Positions 1 through 12,204 of a DNA stretch of 64,000 bases are shown here, one piece after another. Positions within the stretch are counted from its first letter, which is position 1. Each line of letters opens with the position of its first letter. This DNA comes from Arcuatula senhousia (Eukaryota > Mollusca > Bivalvia > Mytilida > Mytilidae): positions 52,922,686-52,986,685 of the forward strand of contig OZ020306.1 of assembly GCA_963971305.1 (NCBI GenBank). The letters are read 5' to 3'. The notes under the pieces were generated by a model. It did no database searches. It was given only the letters and a program-made list of their open reading frames with translations, and was not told the origin of the DNA. The translations under genes were made by a program, and so were the position numbers.

Positions 1-88
1 TTTCCCCCTGCAAATCATGAAGTTGATGCCAGGAGTGTATTTTATAATGATTCTTTTATGTCTATATCCTGATGTATATGTCTAACAT

Positions 89-550
89 GAAATAGGCATT
101 ACCTAAATGCGAGCACAGCATAATTCTGTAAAATAAATGTAATGTTAACATGTTTAGTGCCATTGTTAACATTGTTTAATGAACGAATAAAAAAGATTTT
201 ATTTCGAATCGATGTAGTCAAATAAGATTTGAAATCATTGTAGTTATTTTTGTTTTGGTTCATTTTCTAGAACGTTCAATTTGGGACGTGATGCTTGGGG
301 CGATTGAACGTTAAACAAAAATGTAGCAACTCATCGTCATCAGGATATATCTCTCTTTATACATTATTACATAGATAATTTTTGGAATGCGACTAGCAAA
401 ATTGGTAATTATTTTCAAATTCACTCCGTTCCTGTAAAATTTGAGAGCCTTTCCGGACCATGAAAAATCAATATCAGCATTAGGCAAATTTCTCGCGGGA
501 ACAAATACCGTAGAGCTCTCCGCTCGAGCGGGCACTTTGTGCTCGCTATA
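89..550 (+). mobile_element. Divergent copy of the 'gcgagcatagc' MITE-like family
   Basis: The left end reads aggcattacctaaatgcgag and the right end gtgctcgctat, with an inner segment ctcgcggg-aacaaataccg followed by tagagctctccgct. The same ends and inner blocks occur at 2186-2733 (inverted), 30778-31305 and 44411-44786. This copy is the most diverged in the middle. It lies in the intron 3' of Ig exon 4. No coding capacity is seen. Confidence 0.6.
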
Positions 551-1022
551 AAGTTTTATGATGATATCATTCTTCTTAAAAGAAATATAACTTTAAACTA
601 TAGGTAAACATATTAAAATAACACCCTCCTTTTTCTGAGATTGATGATGAGACAGAAATATTTTGATGGCAAGTTTTGTTTACTCATTTCCTGATATACT
701 TATGTGAAAAGTATCACACTGGAACCATAATTCCTTCATGGTAAAGTAACTTCAATCAGTAGGTAAACCTAAGAATAACATCCATTTTTCTGTAATCAAG
801 CAACCATGAAATTGATGAGAAAGGTACAATTTTATGATGATTTTTATTAGTTGATACCTTATGTTTTTGTATAAAGTTTTACCATGACACAATTCTTTTT
901 TCATGGTAAAGTAACTTAAACCTATAGGTAAACCTGATTGGGACAGACTATAGACAAATGGATGGACAAGTGTAAAACAATGTTCCCCAACTTAACATTG
1001 TGGGAACATAAACAAAACTTAC

Positions 1023-1337
1023 TTCCTTGAACATCAAGTGTAGCTGTCGTAGCACTGGATGTTGTTCCAATTAAATTACGAGCTCTGCATCTGTAAACAC
1101 CTTCATCAGTAAAATCAAGGTTGTTTATTGTCAATGATGGACTTGCAGTTGTTGATCCTGAATATTTTCCTGTTCCTATAACAATGGGGTCCGTCACCTG
1201 ACTGTTAGAGTTAGTAAAGGTCCACTGAACCTCCTGTAGAGGACTGTTTGGTGAAGATACTTGACAAGCAATTGTAATGGACTGTCCATAAGTCTGAGAA
1301 TAATTTGGCAGAGGAATGGTTACTACAGGTGGAGTTC
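1023..1337 (-). CDS. Ig domain 4 exon of IgSF protein
   Basis: The acceptor TTTTTTTTTCAG and donor GTAAGTT give a 315-nt exon, phase 1-1. The peptide begins TPPVVTIPLP and has SITIACQV (first Cys), LQEVQWTF (core Trp), SPSLTINNLDFTDEGVYRC (E strand, Asp-Glu-Gly turn, Tyr-x-Cys) and a closing SATTATLDVQ strand. It is a clear I-set domain. The insertion between Trp and the E strand is longer than in domain 3. It is the last exon visible; the frame continues in phase 1 into an intron that runs through the left edge, so further domains, any membrane anchor and the 3' end lie outside the window. The domain alone would not identify the protein. Confidence 0.9.
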
Positions 1338-1423
1338 CTGAAAAAAAAAGAATAATTGTATTGCATATTTGTATCTTAAAGCTTCCCCAGGGTTGCAGGT
1401 AACCCCTCAGGTGGCTTTTAAAG

Positions 1424-1998
1424 GAGTAGGGGCGATAAGGCCTGTTTCTGGCCTAAAAATTTACCCCATTCCCAACATTTGCATACTGTTGTGCTATGCT
1501 GATAAAATATTTATAAATGTCCAAAATGAGAAACTAAATATATTTTTCTTAGTTCTTAAATGATTGTTTTGACATAAAATATGGATGAAACTGACCATAA
1601 TTCATGAAATCGCCAATTTACATCAATTTTAAGCATTTTTTATATACATTTTTGACTAGAAAGATATCTCCGCACACAAGAAACAACAAAATATTTTTAC
1701 AGATTGTTAATACGGCTTATTTAAATCTTCTCTAGAAGTATGAACTTGTTTCTGTGGTGCGGACAATGTTTTCTGGTCCAAAATGTACCTTGAAAACGAC
1801 CCAAATTTCCCATATTTTGTCGTTTTGGCTAAAATCACTAGAATTATGACGTCACTATGGCGCTTCAATATAAAATTCTAAAATTTTTGGACATGTTTTC
1901 CTTTAAGGCAGAGTTCACACTATATGTTAACCAAAAATGGACACTTTTACATAACCTTCATATTTTTAGGCTAAATAAGGGTCTCATCGCCCCTACTC
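1424..1998. mobile_element. MITE-like element with ~35-bp TIRs (gagtaggggcgat)
   Basis: The left end gagtaggggcgataaggcc and the reverse complement of the right end (gagtaggggcgatgagaccc) form an imperfect terminal inverted repeat that continues to a shared 'cctaaaaat'. The interior of about 500 bp has no coding signal. It sits in the intron between Ig exons 3 and 4. The superfamily is unassigned; no target duplication was confirmed. Confidence 0.65.
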
Positions 1999-2185
1999 AT
2001 TTGTGTAAGGTTGAAAGGTTGTTTTTAACTAAATAAAGGTGGTAAGTTGTCCCTAAATAGTTATCAGGTCCAAGGACATTTTTTACCCTGTGGAGGCAGA
2101 AATTTTCTATATTTTACATGGCAATAAAATAGATTTGATTTGTATCAAGTACAGCCTCTTTCTATTTATTAACATCAAAATTTAA

Positions 2186-2733
2186 TAGCGAGCATAGCTC
2201 GCAAGCGGGCACGAAGTGTCCGCTCGAGCGGAGAGCTCTACGGTATTTGTTTCCGCGAGAAATTTGCTAATGATGATTTAGATTTTTTATGGTCCGGAAA
2301 GGGTTATTATTTTTACAGGGCCGGAGTGAATGTTAAAATAATTTATAAGAAAAGAAATAATGCTTAAAAAATAATAAATTGCGCTTTTTACAAGAAAATA
2401 ATATTCTTAAAATAATAAATACACATAAGCTGCTCGTTTCGTCTTGGTTATATGCACGTACGAAACTGACGTGTCTCGAAGCTTAATCGCCCCATACCAT
2501 CTCGCCCCAAAACAAGCAAATGGAAATATTGGAAATTAGATGATAGCTATAGCCCTGAATGTCGACATTCCGAAAAAGGCCAGAACAAAACTAGCAGATA
2601 AAAGAGGAAAACCCAACAAAAATGATGTAAAATGCACCATTTGATTGCATTGATTATGATCATCATTATATAAACAAAACGTAGTCCCTTATAGCTACAT
2701 GTATGCTCGCATTTAGGCAATGCCTACTCCATA
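2186..2733 (-). mobile_element. Copy of the 'gcgagcatagc' MITE-like family
   Basis: This is an inverted copy of the element at 30778-31305, colinear over about 545 bp: gcgagcatagctcgcaagcg at its left (element 3' end), the block cgaaactgacgtgtctcgaa, and tgctcgcatttaggcaatgc at its right (element 5' end). The end motif gcgagcatagc recurs inverted at both ends. It is non-coding and lies in the Ig exon 3-4 intron. Confidence 0.8.
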
Positions 2734-3846
2734 TTATTACATGTAGGTCAAATATAGGTTCACAGGACAACGATATGTACATAATATGAAAAACAAACAA
2801 ACACACATAAAAACACAAATTTACTAGCTTGATTTAACTTGTAAATTTTCAAACAGCAACTACAGAAATATAAAGATAACATTGTTTTTTTTCAAATTGA
2901 TTTTGTTGTGCACACCTTCAAGTTCAAGAACAATTTAGACAATTAATATATCACAGTTTAACCCCATTTTTTATCCCCTCATTTGTTTCAGCAAGTTTTA
3001 GCATTTAATTGAGTAGAAACATAACTAAAAGGAATCTAGTGTTAAAATGATATAACTTTTCCTTTTCTATTTCTCATTGATTACATGTATTATCATTGGT
3101 TTCTTTAATGTTCTCAAAACTATAACTCCATATGTTAATGTTCTGTATACCCTAATGCTTTCTGTATATGTTTTGTATTTAACATGTTTTTGTTTTTGCT
3201 TTAAATAGACCCATATTGGTGTATTTTGCAAATAAAAATATTTAATACTCTTTTATTGCCAACATTACACCAAAATGAGAGTTTTGTCATTACAAGAGGG
3301 TGATAAATGGTTATTTGCATGCAACGTTTTTGAGTTTTTCTGTGTTTGTGATTTTTATTTTTATTTCTCATGTTTTTGTGTTGACAGGTTTCTAGGTGCT
3401 CCGTTTTTGCCTGTATTCAAGCCCATGTTTTGTGTTGGACAACCCATTTCCCGTGCATGATCCTCTTTTTTTGTTACAAAATCTGGAACACGTTGAAATT
3501 GGTTAATATTCTCAAAAACTTTTTTTTAATCAAACCAATTTGATTGAATTTCACAATCATTAAATTTCATTTTTCCGTGTTTCTCCATTGGCGATTTTTA
3601 TAACTCATGCTTTTTTGGGACATTTTCTTAAGCACATGTTTTCGTGTTGGGATCCCCCAGGCTTAAACACCCTCTTAAAATTTATTTAAAAAGTTGTCAT
3701 CTTGAAAATATTTAAGAATTCAGTATGCAGCCAATTTAGAGGAGAGATAGTTTTACATAATTATCTCCATTAAATCTTTTTCATTTTATCTTTAATCATG
3801 TCTTCAACTTCTTTCTGTATAATTATGCTTTATGTGTTAAACATAC
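2734..3846. other. Intronic stretch, no feature seen
   Basis: AT-rich intron between Ig exons 3 and 4. I see short homopolymers but no exon with splice sites, no repeat ends and no RNA gene. Confidence 0.5.
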
Positions 3847-4131
3847 CTTGTGGGTTAAGATTGATGGTATTTGTGTTGACTGTTGAATCAGCATTAGCAG
3901 CTCTACAGACATAGTTTCCTCCATCACTGGATTGAACGTTGCTGATGGTAAGGGAAGGTGTGGTTGGAGATCCACCAGATAGCCGATTATTAGATGATAT
4001 AGTTAATGCTTGGCCTTCCTTTAACCATGTTATGCTTGTGGCTGTTCCAGAGGTAACAACACATTGTAGGGTTACACTGTTTCCAATGGTTGGTGTGTAT
4101 GACGTCACTGGTGCATTGACAGCTAATGGAG
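3847..4131 (-). CDS. Ig domain 3 exon of IgSF protein
   Basis: A T-rich tract followed by GGCCATAG is the acceptor and GTATGT the donor of a 285-nt, phase 1-1 exon. The encoded domain shows SVTLQC (B-strand Cys), SITWLKEG (C-strand Trp followed by Lys-x-Gly), PSLTISNVQSSDGGNYVCRA (E strand, the Asp-Gly turn, and Tyr-x-Cys of strand F) and a terminal TINLNP strand. This is a textbook I-set pattern as in hemicentin, titin and many adhesion molecules. Spacing between the two cysteines is normal. The upstream joint creates an Ala codon (G|CT) and the downstream joint a Gly codon (G|GA), both open. This exon matches the Ig consensus most closely. Confidence 0.9.
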
Positions 4132-4893
4132 CTATGGCCAAAAAAAAAAATGAGTTTCAACACATGGTTATTGATTAAATAAATTCATCTGTTATTTAAA
4201 CTGCCTAATCTATAGAAATACTCTGAGAATTCTTCAGATTAGACCTTGCTTTGCTTATAAAATATGTAACAAAACTTGTAAAACAGTGTTGCCAGTAGTT
4301 AGGATGATGCACATACCAGAACAGTCTATTATTTAGATTGGTTGAGAAATTTTAAGAGTTGACATCAATTTCATTGACATAGTGTATGATAGAGGAACAA
4401 TGGACATTTAAAATATGCAAGCAAGGTATGATATTCAGAGAATTCTCTTTCCACTTGCACAAATAACTAACCTAACTAAAGCCTTAGTCCATGCATGCAC
4501 ATCTTTGCTAGCCTAAGGTTACAGTCTTTATAAATATGGCCAAAAAGGTCAAACAAGCTCTAATTTGAGAATCTACTGACTGGGGAGTTTAACGTCATCA
4601 TTATACCTATATATAGGTCTGCAGCAATGTTTGAGAATCCTGCTGCATGCATTACATTTATAGGAGATCCATTAACAAACTTATGGGTTTACAAAGGTAA
4701 TGAAAAATTTTCTTTTTTGCAAAAATTATTTTTTGTAGTATTCATCAAATCTTACCTTTATTTTATCTTTTAATAAATATTTGTAGTAAATATAATGAAT
4801 TATCTTCTATTTTTGCAACTATTTGAATGAGATAAAAATTTTAATTTGGATAAGATATTGCTCCAAGCGAGATAATTAAAATGTTGATTACAA

Positions 4894-5767
4894 ACAAGAG
4901 TTAACACTAAAGTATGTCTCGCCTGCCGGCACCATCAGAAACAATTATTCTTCCTTACTTCCACTTTATTTTGAATTTACATGGATTTTCAGTTTCTGAG
5001 ATCAAAGAATGTTTATAGAACTTAAACATTGCAAATATATGCAATAAAAATAATCAAAGTCACTCAACCGGAAAATCAAGGTCAAAAGATGAGGATCTAA
5101 CTGTGCTAATCTACTAATGAGGCATATGCATACCAAGTTTCATCAACCTAGGACTTATAGTTCTTTAGATATGGAGGTGCTTGCAAAACTTTTCCATTGC
5201 TATTATATGTATTGAAAATTGTCAAAGTCACTCAACTGAAAAATCAAGGTCAAGGTCAAGAGATGGGGATGCAACTGTGCTAAGCTACTACTGGGGGATA
5301 TGCATACCAAGTTTCATCAACCAAGTACCTATAGTTCTTGAGATATGGAGGTGCTCGCAAAACTTTTCCATTGCTATTATATGTATTGAAAATTGTCAAA
5401 GTCACTCAACTGGAAAATCAAGGTCAAGGTCAAAAGATGGGGATGCAACTGTGCTAAGCTACTACTGGGGCATATGCATACCAAGTTTCATCAACCTAGG
5501 ACCTATAGTTCTTGAGATATGGAGGTGCTCGCAAAACTTTTCCATTGCTAAATTGTCAAAGTCATTCAACCAGAAAATCAAGGTCAAGGTCAAAAGATGG
5601 GGATGCAACTGTGCTAAGCTACTACTGGGGCATATGCATACCAAGTTTCATCAACCTAGGACTTATAGTTCTTGAGATATGGAGGTGCTCATAAAACTTT
5701 TCCAAAAAGTTAACGCTGCCGCCGGTAAAGTAACACCTATGTCCAGCTCTGCTTCGCAGGCCAGACA
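4894..5767. mobile_element. Tandem-repeat-bearing element, 'tgtctcgcctgc' family, copy 1
   Basis: It starts acaagagttaacactaaagt then atgtctcgcctgccggcacc and ends gcttcgcaggccagaca; tgtctcgcctgc and gcaggc(g/c)agaca form inverted ends. The interior holds about four units of a ~172-bp repeat marked by 'gtcactcaac' at about 5060, 5228, 5402 and 5573. Open frames across this array are repeat artefacts. Related copies lie at 10542-11526, 12205-13271 and 45676-46715. Confidence 0.75.
5044..5710. repeat. ~172-bp tandem repeat, about 4 units
   Basis: Each unit contains gtcactcaac, a 'caaggtcaaggtca' block, 'gcatatgcataccaagtttc' and 'gatatggaggtgct'. Units are highly similar, and the last has a short internal deletion. 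It forms the core of the element at 4894-5767. Confidence 0.85.
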
Positions 5768-7467
5768 AAAACCTCCTAGACCTGCCAAGGGTCATAGACC
5801 TGTTAATTAGAATAACATATACAGGTCTATACAAGGGTGAAGATGAGAGATAGCGGATGGTTACCCTTGGCTAGCAAAGATGATACATGCATGATCTAAC
5901 CTTTGATTAGTTACCATTCATGTTTCATTTAGAAACTAAGGTTAATTTGTTATTGCAAGTGGAGAAGTGATTTTTCTGGATATCAAAATAATTCTGAGTT
6001 TAATCAATACCTAGTAAGCATGATTTTGTCTAAAAAACAGATACACACAGCTTCTCTAAACTGTAAGAAAAGCTCATTAATTAAGATACAGACGATGCAT
6101 GTGGATTTCATAGCAAGACAGAAAATAAATGATTAGCAATTTTAATGGTATCAAATTACAATGTATAGCCATGTTTTCTATATATATATAGTATTGTCCC
6201 CACCATTAGACTTTGCTTGATGTCATACTGTTGATGTTGATGAGCTTGAATATCAATTGCAATGTGTGTTCAAATGTTCCAGAAATGAAACAATACGTGC
6301 AACATATAAATTTAGATAAATCTGACAAAATAAAAGTTTCAAAACTGACAAAGTTTTAAAAATACTGTACTGTGGTTTCATTATTATTCATGGTTTTCTT
6401 GGGAAGCCTTTAACCAAGACTTGTTTCCCCATTCATAAAGGAAACTTAACATTGATCTATATACTGCCAATCCACAAATTGAAGATTCAACGAATTGATT
6501 TTTTTCATTAACCACAATAATTGAAACCATAATTGGTACCAATTTACCAGTAAATGAATCCAATGTATTTAATATGGCCATATGGAAAAGAAATTATTTA
6601 ATCTGAGGTCAAAGCTCTGGGTTTAGAAATTGATAAATTTTCGAAATGATAAAAAATCAACTTGAAGCTAATTGTTAAATCAAAAATTTGGTACACCAAT
6701 TTATAACATGTATTAAACTACCTATTTTATTACAACATAATTTGAAGCACATCCAATGAACAGTATTTATTTAATATCAACTATCTACAATTTTTACAGC
6801 CGTCCTCATATGTTTTGAAATTTGAAGTTATTATTTTCAACAATTCAAGTTGTAAAGTAAAAATCCCCTTAGATTATTTATTTCTGTAAGAAAATGACTA
6901 CATACACCTGACAAATGATTCCATCTTTTAATAAAAAAAATTTAACCTGATTTCCTTTTGTTGTGAATAACAATTACAATCTAAATTCAAAATTACACTT
7001 TTTGTCTGTTATTCAGTGTGACATCAGATTTTCTATGCCATTGAAAGTTTGGAAAAGTTTCATTAGCGTTTTCCCAATGGAAAGCCCTGAAACAATGTCT
7101 AGGAAAGCAATGAAAAAAACTTTTGTAACTAAGACCATGAGAAGATTGCTAGCTACAGGCCTCTATGGAAAGTATTGTAGTTAAGACCGGAAATACCAGC
7201 CTTACTAATTACTAAGCCTGTGCCAAAACTATATGTCTTCACTGATGAATCTCCATCTGTTTATACAACTAGAGTAATAAACTTTCAATCTGTTAATGTC
7301 AGGGTAATTGACAAGCACTGGAAAGGATTTATGACTGATCAATTTAAATTGTTAAGTCATAAAAAAGCAGGATATTACAATAAAGTCAGGAGATTTTGAC
7401 TCTTTAATAGCAGGAGTATTACATAAATGGACTTCAAATAATCCTTGATGTTACACTTTGTACTCAC
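5768..7467. other. Intronic stretch, no feature seen
   Basis: AT-rich intron between Ig exons 2 and 3. A short (ta)n run lies near 6180. I found no further Ig-like exon, RNA gene or recognisable element here. Confidence 0.5.
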
Positions 7468-7785
7468 CATTTATTGTAAGGGTAAGGCACACTTCTTGTG
7501 AATTGCCTGCACCAAGTGTGGTATCATGGGCAACATTACAGCAAATGGTATGGCCATTGTTAGCTAAAGCAGGAGTCCAGTTAAGTGTTCCTGTTACATC
7601 AAAACCAAATCCATCAGCTGTAGAGGCTGAAGTGAACTGAGAGGCTGGAAATTGTGTGTTGGTATTTTGGTTTTTCATCGTCATGACACCAGCAGGGTAA
7701 CCATCGTTAGAGAAACATGTCCACACGCCTGGATCCCCAGCTGTTAGAGTTGTTGGACCAGTCAGAGTAGGTGGATCTGGGGAGT
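7468..7785 (-). CDS. Ig domain 2 exon (divergent C2-like) of IgSF protein
   Basis: The acceptor TTATTAACAG and donor GTGAGTA delimit 318 nt, phase 1-1. The peptide starts SPDPPTLTGP, has VWTCF (first core Cys), then SNDGYPAGVMTMK, and later ICCNV and EVCLTLTI. The 'GYPA' turn after the first Cys is what CD80-like/C2-set second domains of nephrin, Kirrel and nectin families show. The Trp expected in strand C is replaced by Met (VMTM), and the canonical Tyr-x-Cys is replaced by an adjacent Cys pair; a further Cys lies near the end. The fold is therefore inferred from position, length, Cys spacing and exon phase, and it is the least canonical of the four domains. The extra cysteines could form an additional disulfide, which is inference only. 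Confidence 0.8.
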
Positions 7786-8314
7786 CTGTTAATAAATAGG
7801 TATAGTGGAATTTACAGTCATTAAATCTTTATAAATATCAATGATTTATGAAATCATTTAATGTTTATATTTTGAAAATAACATACACACATGAACCCAT
7901 TTATGAGAATTCAAATATTATGCCACTAGACAATATTAACCACCTTTCAAATCAAAATAAACAAGGAATACTGTGAGCAAGCTAACAAACATATCCCCCT
8001 GCTTCATTTGGCTCTATATTACCAAAAAAAAAAAAAAAAAATTGGAATAATTTTTACACATGTTACCATATCTGAAAATATTCCCCCTTTTTAACCCAAA
8101 ACAAAGTGCTGATTTAAAATATTGAAAAATTTATCAACTATTGATAATGCTAATAAACTATAATGAAATGTGGAATACATGTAAATGTACATGACATAAC
8201 CTACATTAACAAGCCATATTTTTTTTCATTTGTTTGGAATTGTTGTCTTATTGTTTAAAAGGTAAAAGCAAATAGATATTTATGACAGGCTAATTAATCA
8301 GGGTACACTGTATT

Positions 8315-9033
8315 CGGTGCATTTCATTTGAGCGAATTGATATTTCAATTGAGCGAAAAAAAAGTTTCATTTGAGCGAAATAATTTTTTCATTTGAGCGA
8401 ATTTTTCTACAGGTAAATTACAGGTAAATTTTGCTTTTACAGGTAATTTTTTAGAACATTTTCCTTAGTACTATTAAGGAAATATTTGTAGATAGAACAA
8501 ATATGTAAACAATATGTTTATTAAAATATTTTTTTACATGATAAAAAAAAATCTGTCAGATACCAACTTTAAAATGTGAGCACTATGTGTTAACGTCTAG
8601 ACTGACTTTATCATTTTACAAGTCAACGCAAGCAACAAATTTGTACCCGAGCAGCTTAATAAATTCGAATCTAGTATTTTGGTCACTACTAGAGGTCAAC
8701 AGTGTATTTCTGATAAGTGTCTATCGAAAATTCAATCTTTCTAATAGATAGAAATGAAAAATTAATGAAATCAAGGTACTGAAACTGTGAATCGAATGTT
8801 TGTTCCACAACCACTACATCTGATTTAATATAAAAATAAAATATTTTAAATGTTATTTAAGTAAAGCATATATATGCAAGTTTAAGTCCTCTTCTCTTTC
8901 TCTCTCTCTTTTGTACAAATTTTATAGTCATTTACCTATATTTACCTGGGAAAATATTCGCTCAATTGAAATAGAAAAATTCGCTCAAATGAAAACAGGG
9001 GTCATTTTCAAATTTGCTCAAATGAAATGCGCC
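8315..9033. mobile_element. MITE with motif-array TIRs and 9-bp target duplication
   Basis: The left end ggtgcatttcatttgagcga and the reverse complement of the right end ggcgcatttcatttgagcaa match. The word atttcatttgagcga occurs about four times near the left end and about three times inverted near the right end. The flanking 9-mer cactgtatt is repeated exactly at 8306-8314 and 9034-9042, as expected for a target-site duplication. An 8-9-bp duplication fits hAT- or Mutator-like superfamilies, but no transposase is present. It lies in the intron between Ig exons 1 and 2. Confidence 0.85.
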
Positions 9034-9264
9034 CACTGTATTGAATCTTTAAAATTAGACTCATGAGTACAGACTATAAAACTGCTATTTCCCTCCTTTA
9101 ATATATAGGTGTGAACAGTCTGTCTCAGCTGTAAAGTCCAGTTACATGTATCTCAACTGTTTGTGGGGGTTTAATTATTTATTTATATCAGGCAATTTTA
9201 TATCAATTACCTTTCATTAATGACACAGCAGATGAAGTCGTAATAAAAACCTATGCAGATCGCA

Positions 9265-9700
9265 GCATGATACGACCGCAACATGTTGAATCCTGTATGT
9301 TTGTGGCCCAATATGGATTGTCAAATGCTTTTGACACATGTAGTCCTTGGTGGACTCACAAAGCTTTTTGACACTGACATTCTTTAATGCAAAAGTTGAT
9401 TTTTTGTATTTGTCCCCTTTTTGACCCCCAATAGCAATGTAACATTTTGTAAACAGAATTTATTTAATGATCAAAATCGGATGAAAAATAAACATCATAC
9501 AGCAGTTTTGATAGAACACTCATTTTGCCCTTTTTGGCCCCTTTTTTCTAAAACAGTAGATACCACAAACCCCAAATACTATACCAACCTTCCTTTAAAG
9601 GTTACAAACATCATATTATAATTTCATAACATTCAGTAAACATATACTCAAGTTATCGCCCAGAAACTAAAGTGTTCACAGACAACAATGATCAACGACA
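9265..9700. repeat. Fragment of 'gatacgaccgcaacatgttg' dispersed repeat
   Basis: The segment catgatacgaccgcaacatg followed by ttgaatcctgtatgtt and 'ggcccaatatggatt' matches the start of the larger copy at 46813-47895. The rest is T-rich with tttttggcccctttttt blocks like the other copy, and it ends in an (aac)n run. Confidence 0.6.
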
Positions 9701-9783
9701 ACAACAACAACAACATCGCCATAACATAACAAGATCACAAAAAATCTGCAGTCATATAAAAAGGTTAAACTTGTTATACTTAC

Positions 9784-10071
9784 AGTTCACAAAAACAAAT
9801 TCAGTATCTTTCAATGGATTCTGTAAAACCCCATTATCAACTTGACACTCATACACAGCATAGTGATCAGCTTTTGCAGCAGTGAATACCAAGGTAGCCG
9901 TAACAGTGTTTCCTGAGGTTTGTGTTGTTACACCAGTTGTGATCTCAGTGTCACCTTTAAACCATCGGACTGTAGGTGCTGGACTTCCTCCAGTTGAGGA
10001 ACAAGTCATGGTCACTGATTGTCCTTCCACAATAAGTGATGGAGCTATTATCTGAGCCGGGCCGGGAGGAA
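9784..10071 (-). CDS. Ig domain 1 exon of IgSF protein
   Basis: The acceptor ATATTTCAG and donor GTAAGTA delimit a 288-nt exon in phase 1-1. It encodes a single Ig-like domain of about 96 residues. Hallmarks in order are VTMTC (B-strand Cys), GGSPAPTVRWFKG (the Pro-rich turn and core C-strand Trp), and YAVYECQV (F-strand Tyr-x-Cys). The first Cys and Trp are about 14 residues apart and the second Cys is about 42 residues after the Trp, typical of I/C2-set domains. The 'GG-P-PTVRW' turn resembles Kirrel, nephrin and CADM C2 domains. It follows the signal-peptide exon directly in the predicted transcript, so it is the N-terminal domain of the mature protein and the likely ligand-binding face. 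No frameshift or stop is seen. Confidence 0.88.
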
Positions 10072-10541
10072 CTGAAATATTTGATGGGTTCAATAAACTT
10101 TAGTAGAATCTCAAACTCAGAAACATATATTGTGTATATAAACACTTCCGGAATTTGAAAACAACATGCTACCCATTACATGTACAACTATTTACAACTA
10201 GATTATCAACAGATAACTGTCTACATCATTTTATATAAGGCTTGAAATAAAAAATGATAATTCTGATGCTGAATTAAGGCTACCTCATTTTATCTTTTGT
10301 TTTGGTCATTGCACTTTAGTTACACTTATTGAAATCCTTCATTATCTAACACATCACATGAAAAAGTTCTTAAAATTCAATGTTGACATGCATTTTTTTT
10401 TCCACACACAGTCATATTTGAAGGACAAAATTTCTAAGTATTGGCAAGTAGAACTAGACAAAAGGAATGGACAACTATTCTTACTACATTATAACATAAC
10501 ATGCTCCATTCAAAAGACGTACACTACTGTTGATAAAAAGC

Positions 10542-11526
10542 ACAAGTGTGGCCACTAAAAGTCTGTCTCGCCTGCCGGCACCATCACTAAAATCAACTAC
10601 CTAAGCTTTCATTTCTTGATATAAACACAAAAGGTGTCTGTATACCTAATAACAGATGCCTAGTTATTATACTATTCAAGCAATCCATTGTCCACACAAG
10701 TTTTACAAAAAGTTTTCTGTCTGAAAAAAAGACCTAAGTTCACAGAGTCACTGGAGCGTAAAAATGGGGTCATGGTCACATGGCATGGTGACAGATGCAT
10801 TGTCCATAACCACAACTGTCTGTTTACCCAATATCAGATGCCTAGCTATTATAACTTTCCAGCAATTCATCGTCCACAAAAGTCTTACAAAAAAGTTTTT
10901 CAGCTTGAAAAAGACCTAATTTCACAGAGTCACTAGAGCATGAAAACGGAGTCAGGGTCACGCAGCATGGTAACAGTTGCGTAGACCATAACCTTAACTG
11001 TCTGTATACCTAATATCAGATGCCTAGCTAATATACTTTTCCAGCAATTCATCGTCCACAAAAGTCTTACAAAAAAGTTTACGGCCTGAAAAAAGACCTA
11101 AGTTCACAGAGTCACTGGAGCGTGAAAATGGGTTCAGGGTCACATGGCATGATGACAGTTGCGTAGACCATAACCTGAACTGTCTGTATACCAAATATCA
11201 GATGCCTAGCTAATAAACTTTTCCAGCAATTCATCATCCACAAAAGTCTTACAAAAATGTTTACGGCCTGAAAAAAGACCTAAGTTCACAGAGTAACTGG
11301 AGCTTGAAAATGGGGTCAGGGTCACACGGCATGGTGACAGTTGCGTAGACCATAACCCCAAATGTCTGTATACCAAATATCAGATGCCTAGCTAATATAC
11401 TTTTCAAGCAATTCATTGTCCACAAAAGTCTTACAAAAAAGTTTACGACGCCGCCGCCGTCGCGGTCGCCGCCGGAAAGTTATACCTATGTCTCGCCTTC
11501 TGCAACTATTCGTCGCAGGCGAGACA
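10542..11526. mobile_element. Tandem-repeat-bearing element, 'tgtctcgcctgc' family, copy 2
   Basis: The left end is acaagtgtggccactaaaag then tgtctcgcctgccggcac. The right end has gccgccgccgtcgcggtcgc, then gtcgcaggcgagaca. The terminal 12-mers tgtctcgcctgc and gcaggcgagaca are perfect inverted repeats. The core carries about four ~181-bp units (markers 'ttcacagagt' near 10739, 10920, 11104 and 11285). Non-coding; it lies in the first coding intron. Confidence 0.8.
10690..11450. repeat. ~181-bp tandem repeat, about 4 units
   Basis: Units share 'ttcacagagtcactggagc', 'atggtgacag', 'cagatgcctagct' and 'cattcatcgtccacaaaagt'-like blocks in fixed order. They form the core of the element at 10542-11526 and are shared with the copies at 12205-13271 and 45676-46715. 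Confidence 0.85.
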
Positions 11527-12204
11527 ATAAAAATTAGACAAAACACACTCAACATGTACCAAGACATACACTGACAAATGTTTTGTTACCGATGTATGTC
11601 TCAACAACTTAAAAGATAAGAAATATAATCACAGTTTTCAAAAGTTAACTTATCCCAAATCATAGTTCATTATTAAAGGCAGTTTAATAAGCATTCTACA
11701 TGAAAATATTATCTATAAATTTGAACGCAACAATGAAGATTTAAGAAATTTTTGGTTTTTGGGTGCAGGGCATACACAACTCTCTATAGAGTCCAAACGA
11801 ACTTGGTGACCCCCTTTTTTCTTTCTCTTAAAATGAGCCTTATATCAATGGCTTGAAAATATAAGTTTTTGGGAAAATTCTATGGAGTATTTTTTGTTAT
11901 TAATCAAAATTCGTTGGTTTTTGCTCAAAACTCGAGGAATAAAATCGTCAAATCTATGACAAATTTGTAAATAGAAAACTTTAGATCTACCTTACAAATC
12001 TGTTAACTGCTAAAACTTGTTGACATGCACAGGGCGTAAAACACCAACTCACTCAATCACTCAGTTCACTAGTATGTTTTGATTGAAAATAACCCAAATG
12101 TTATGTTAAAAAACCCTAGACTTTTTGTCTGTTATCATCTTTTGAAGGATCTATGAATGGCCAAGAAAAGGCCATTTTTATGAACTTTGATAGCTTCTAC
12201 AGAA

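Noticed and set aside
5181..5834. 164-codon open frame and overlapping frames at 5.2-5.8 kb
   Set aside because: The frame is a translated 172-bp tandem repeat; other copies of the element do not preserve it.
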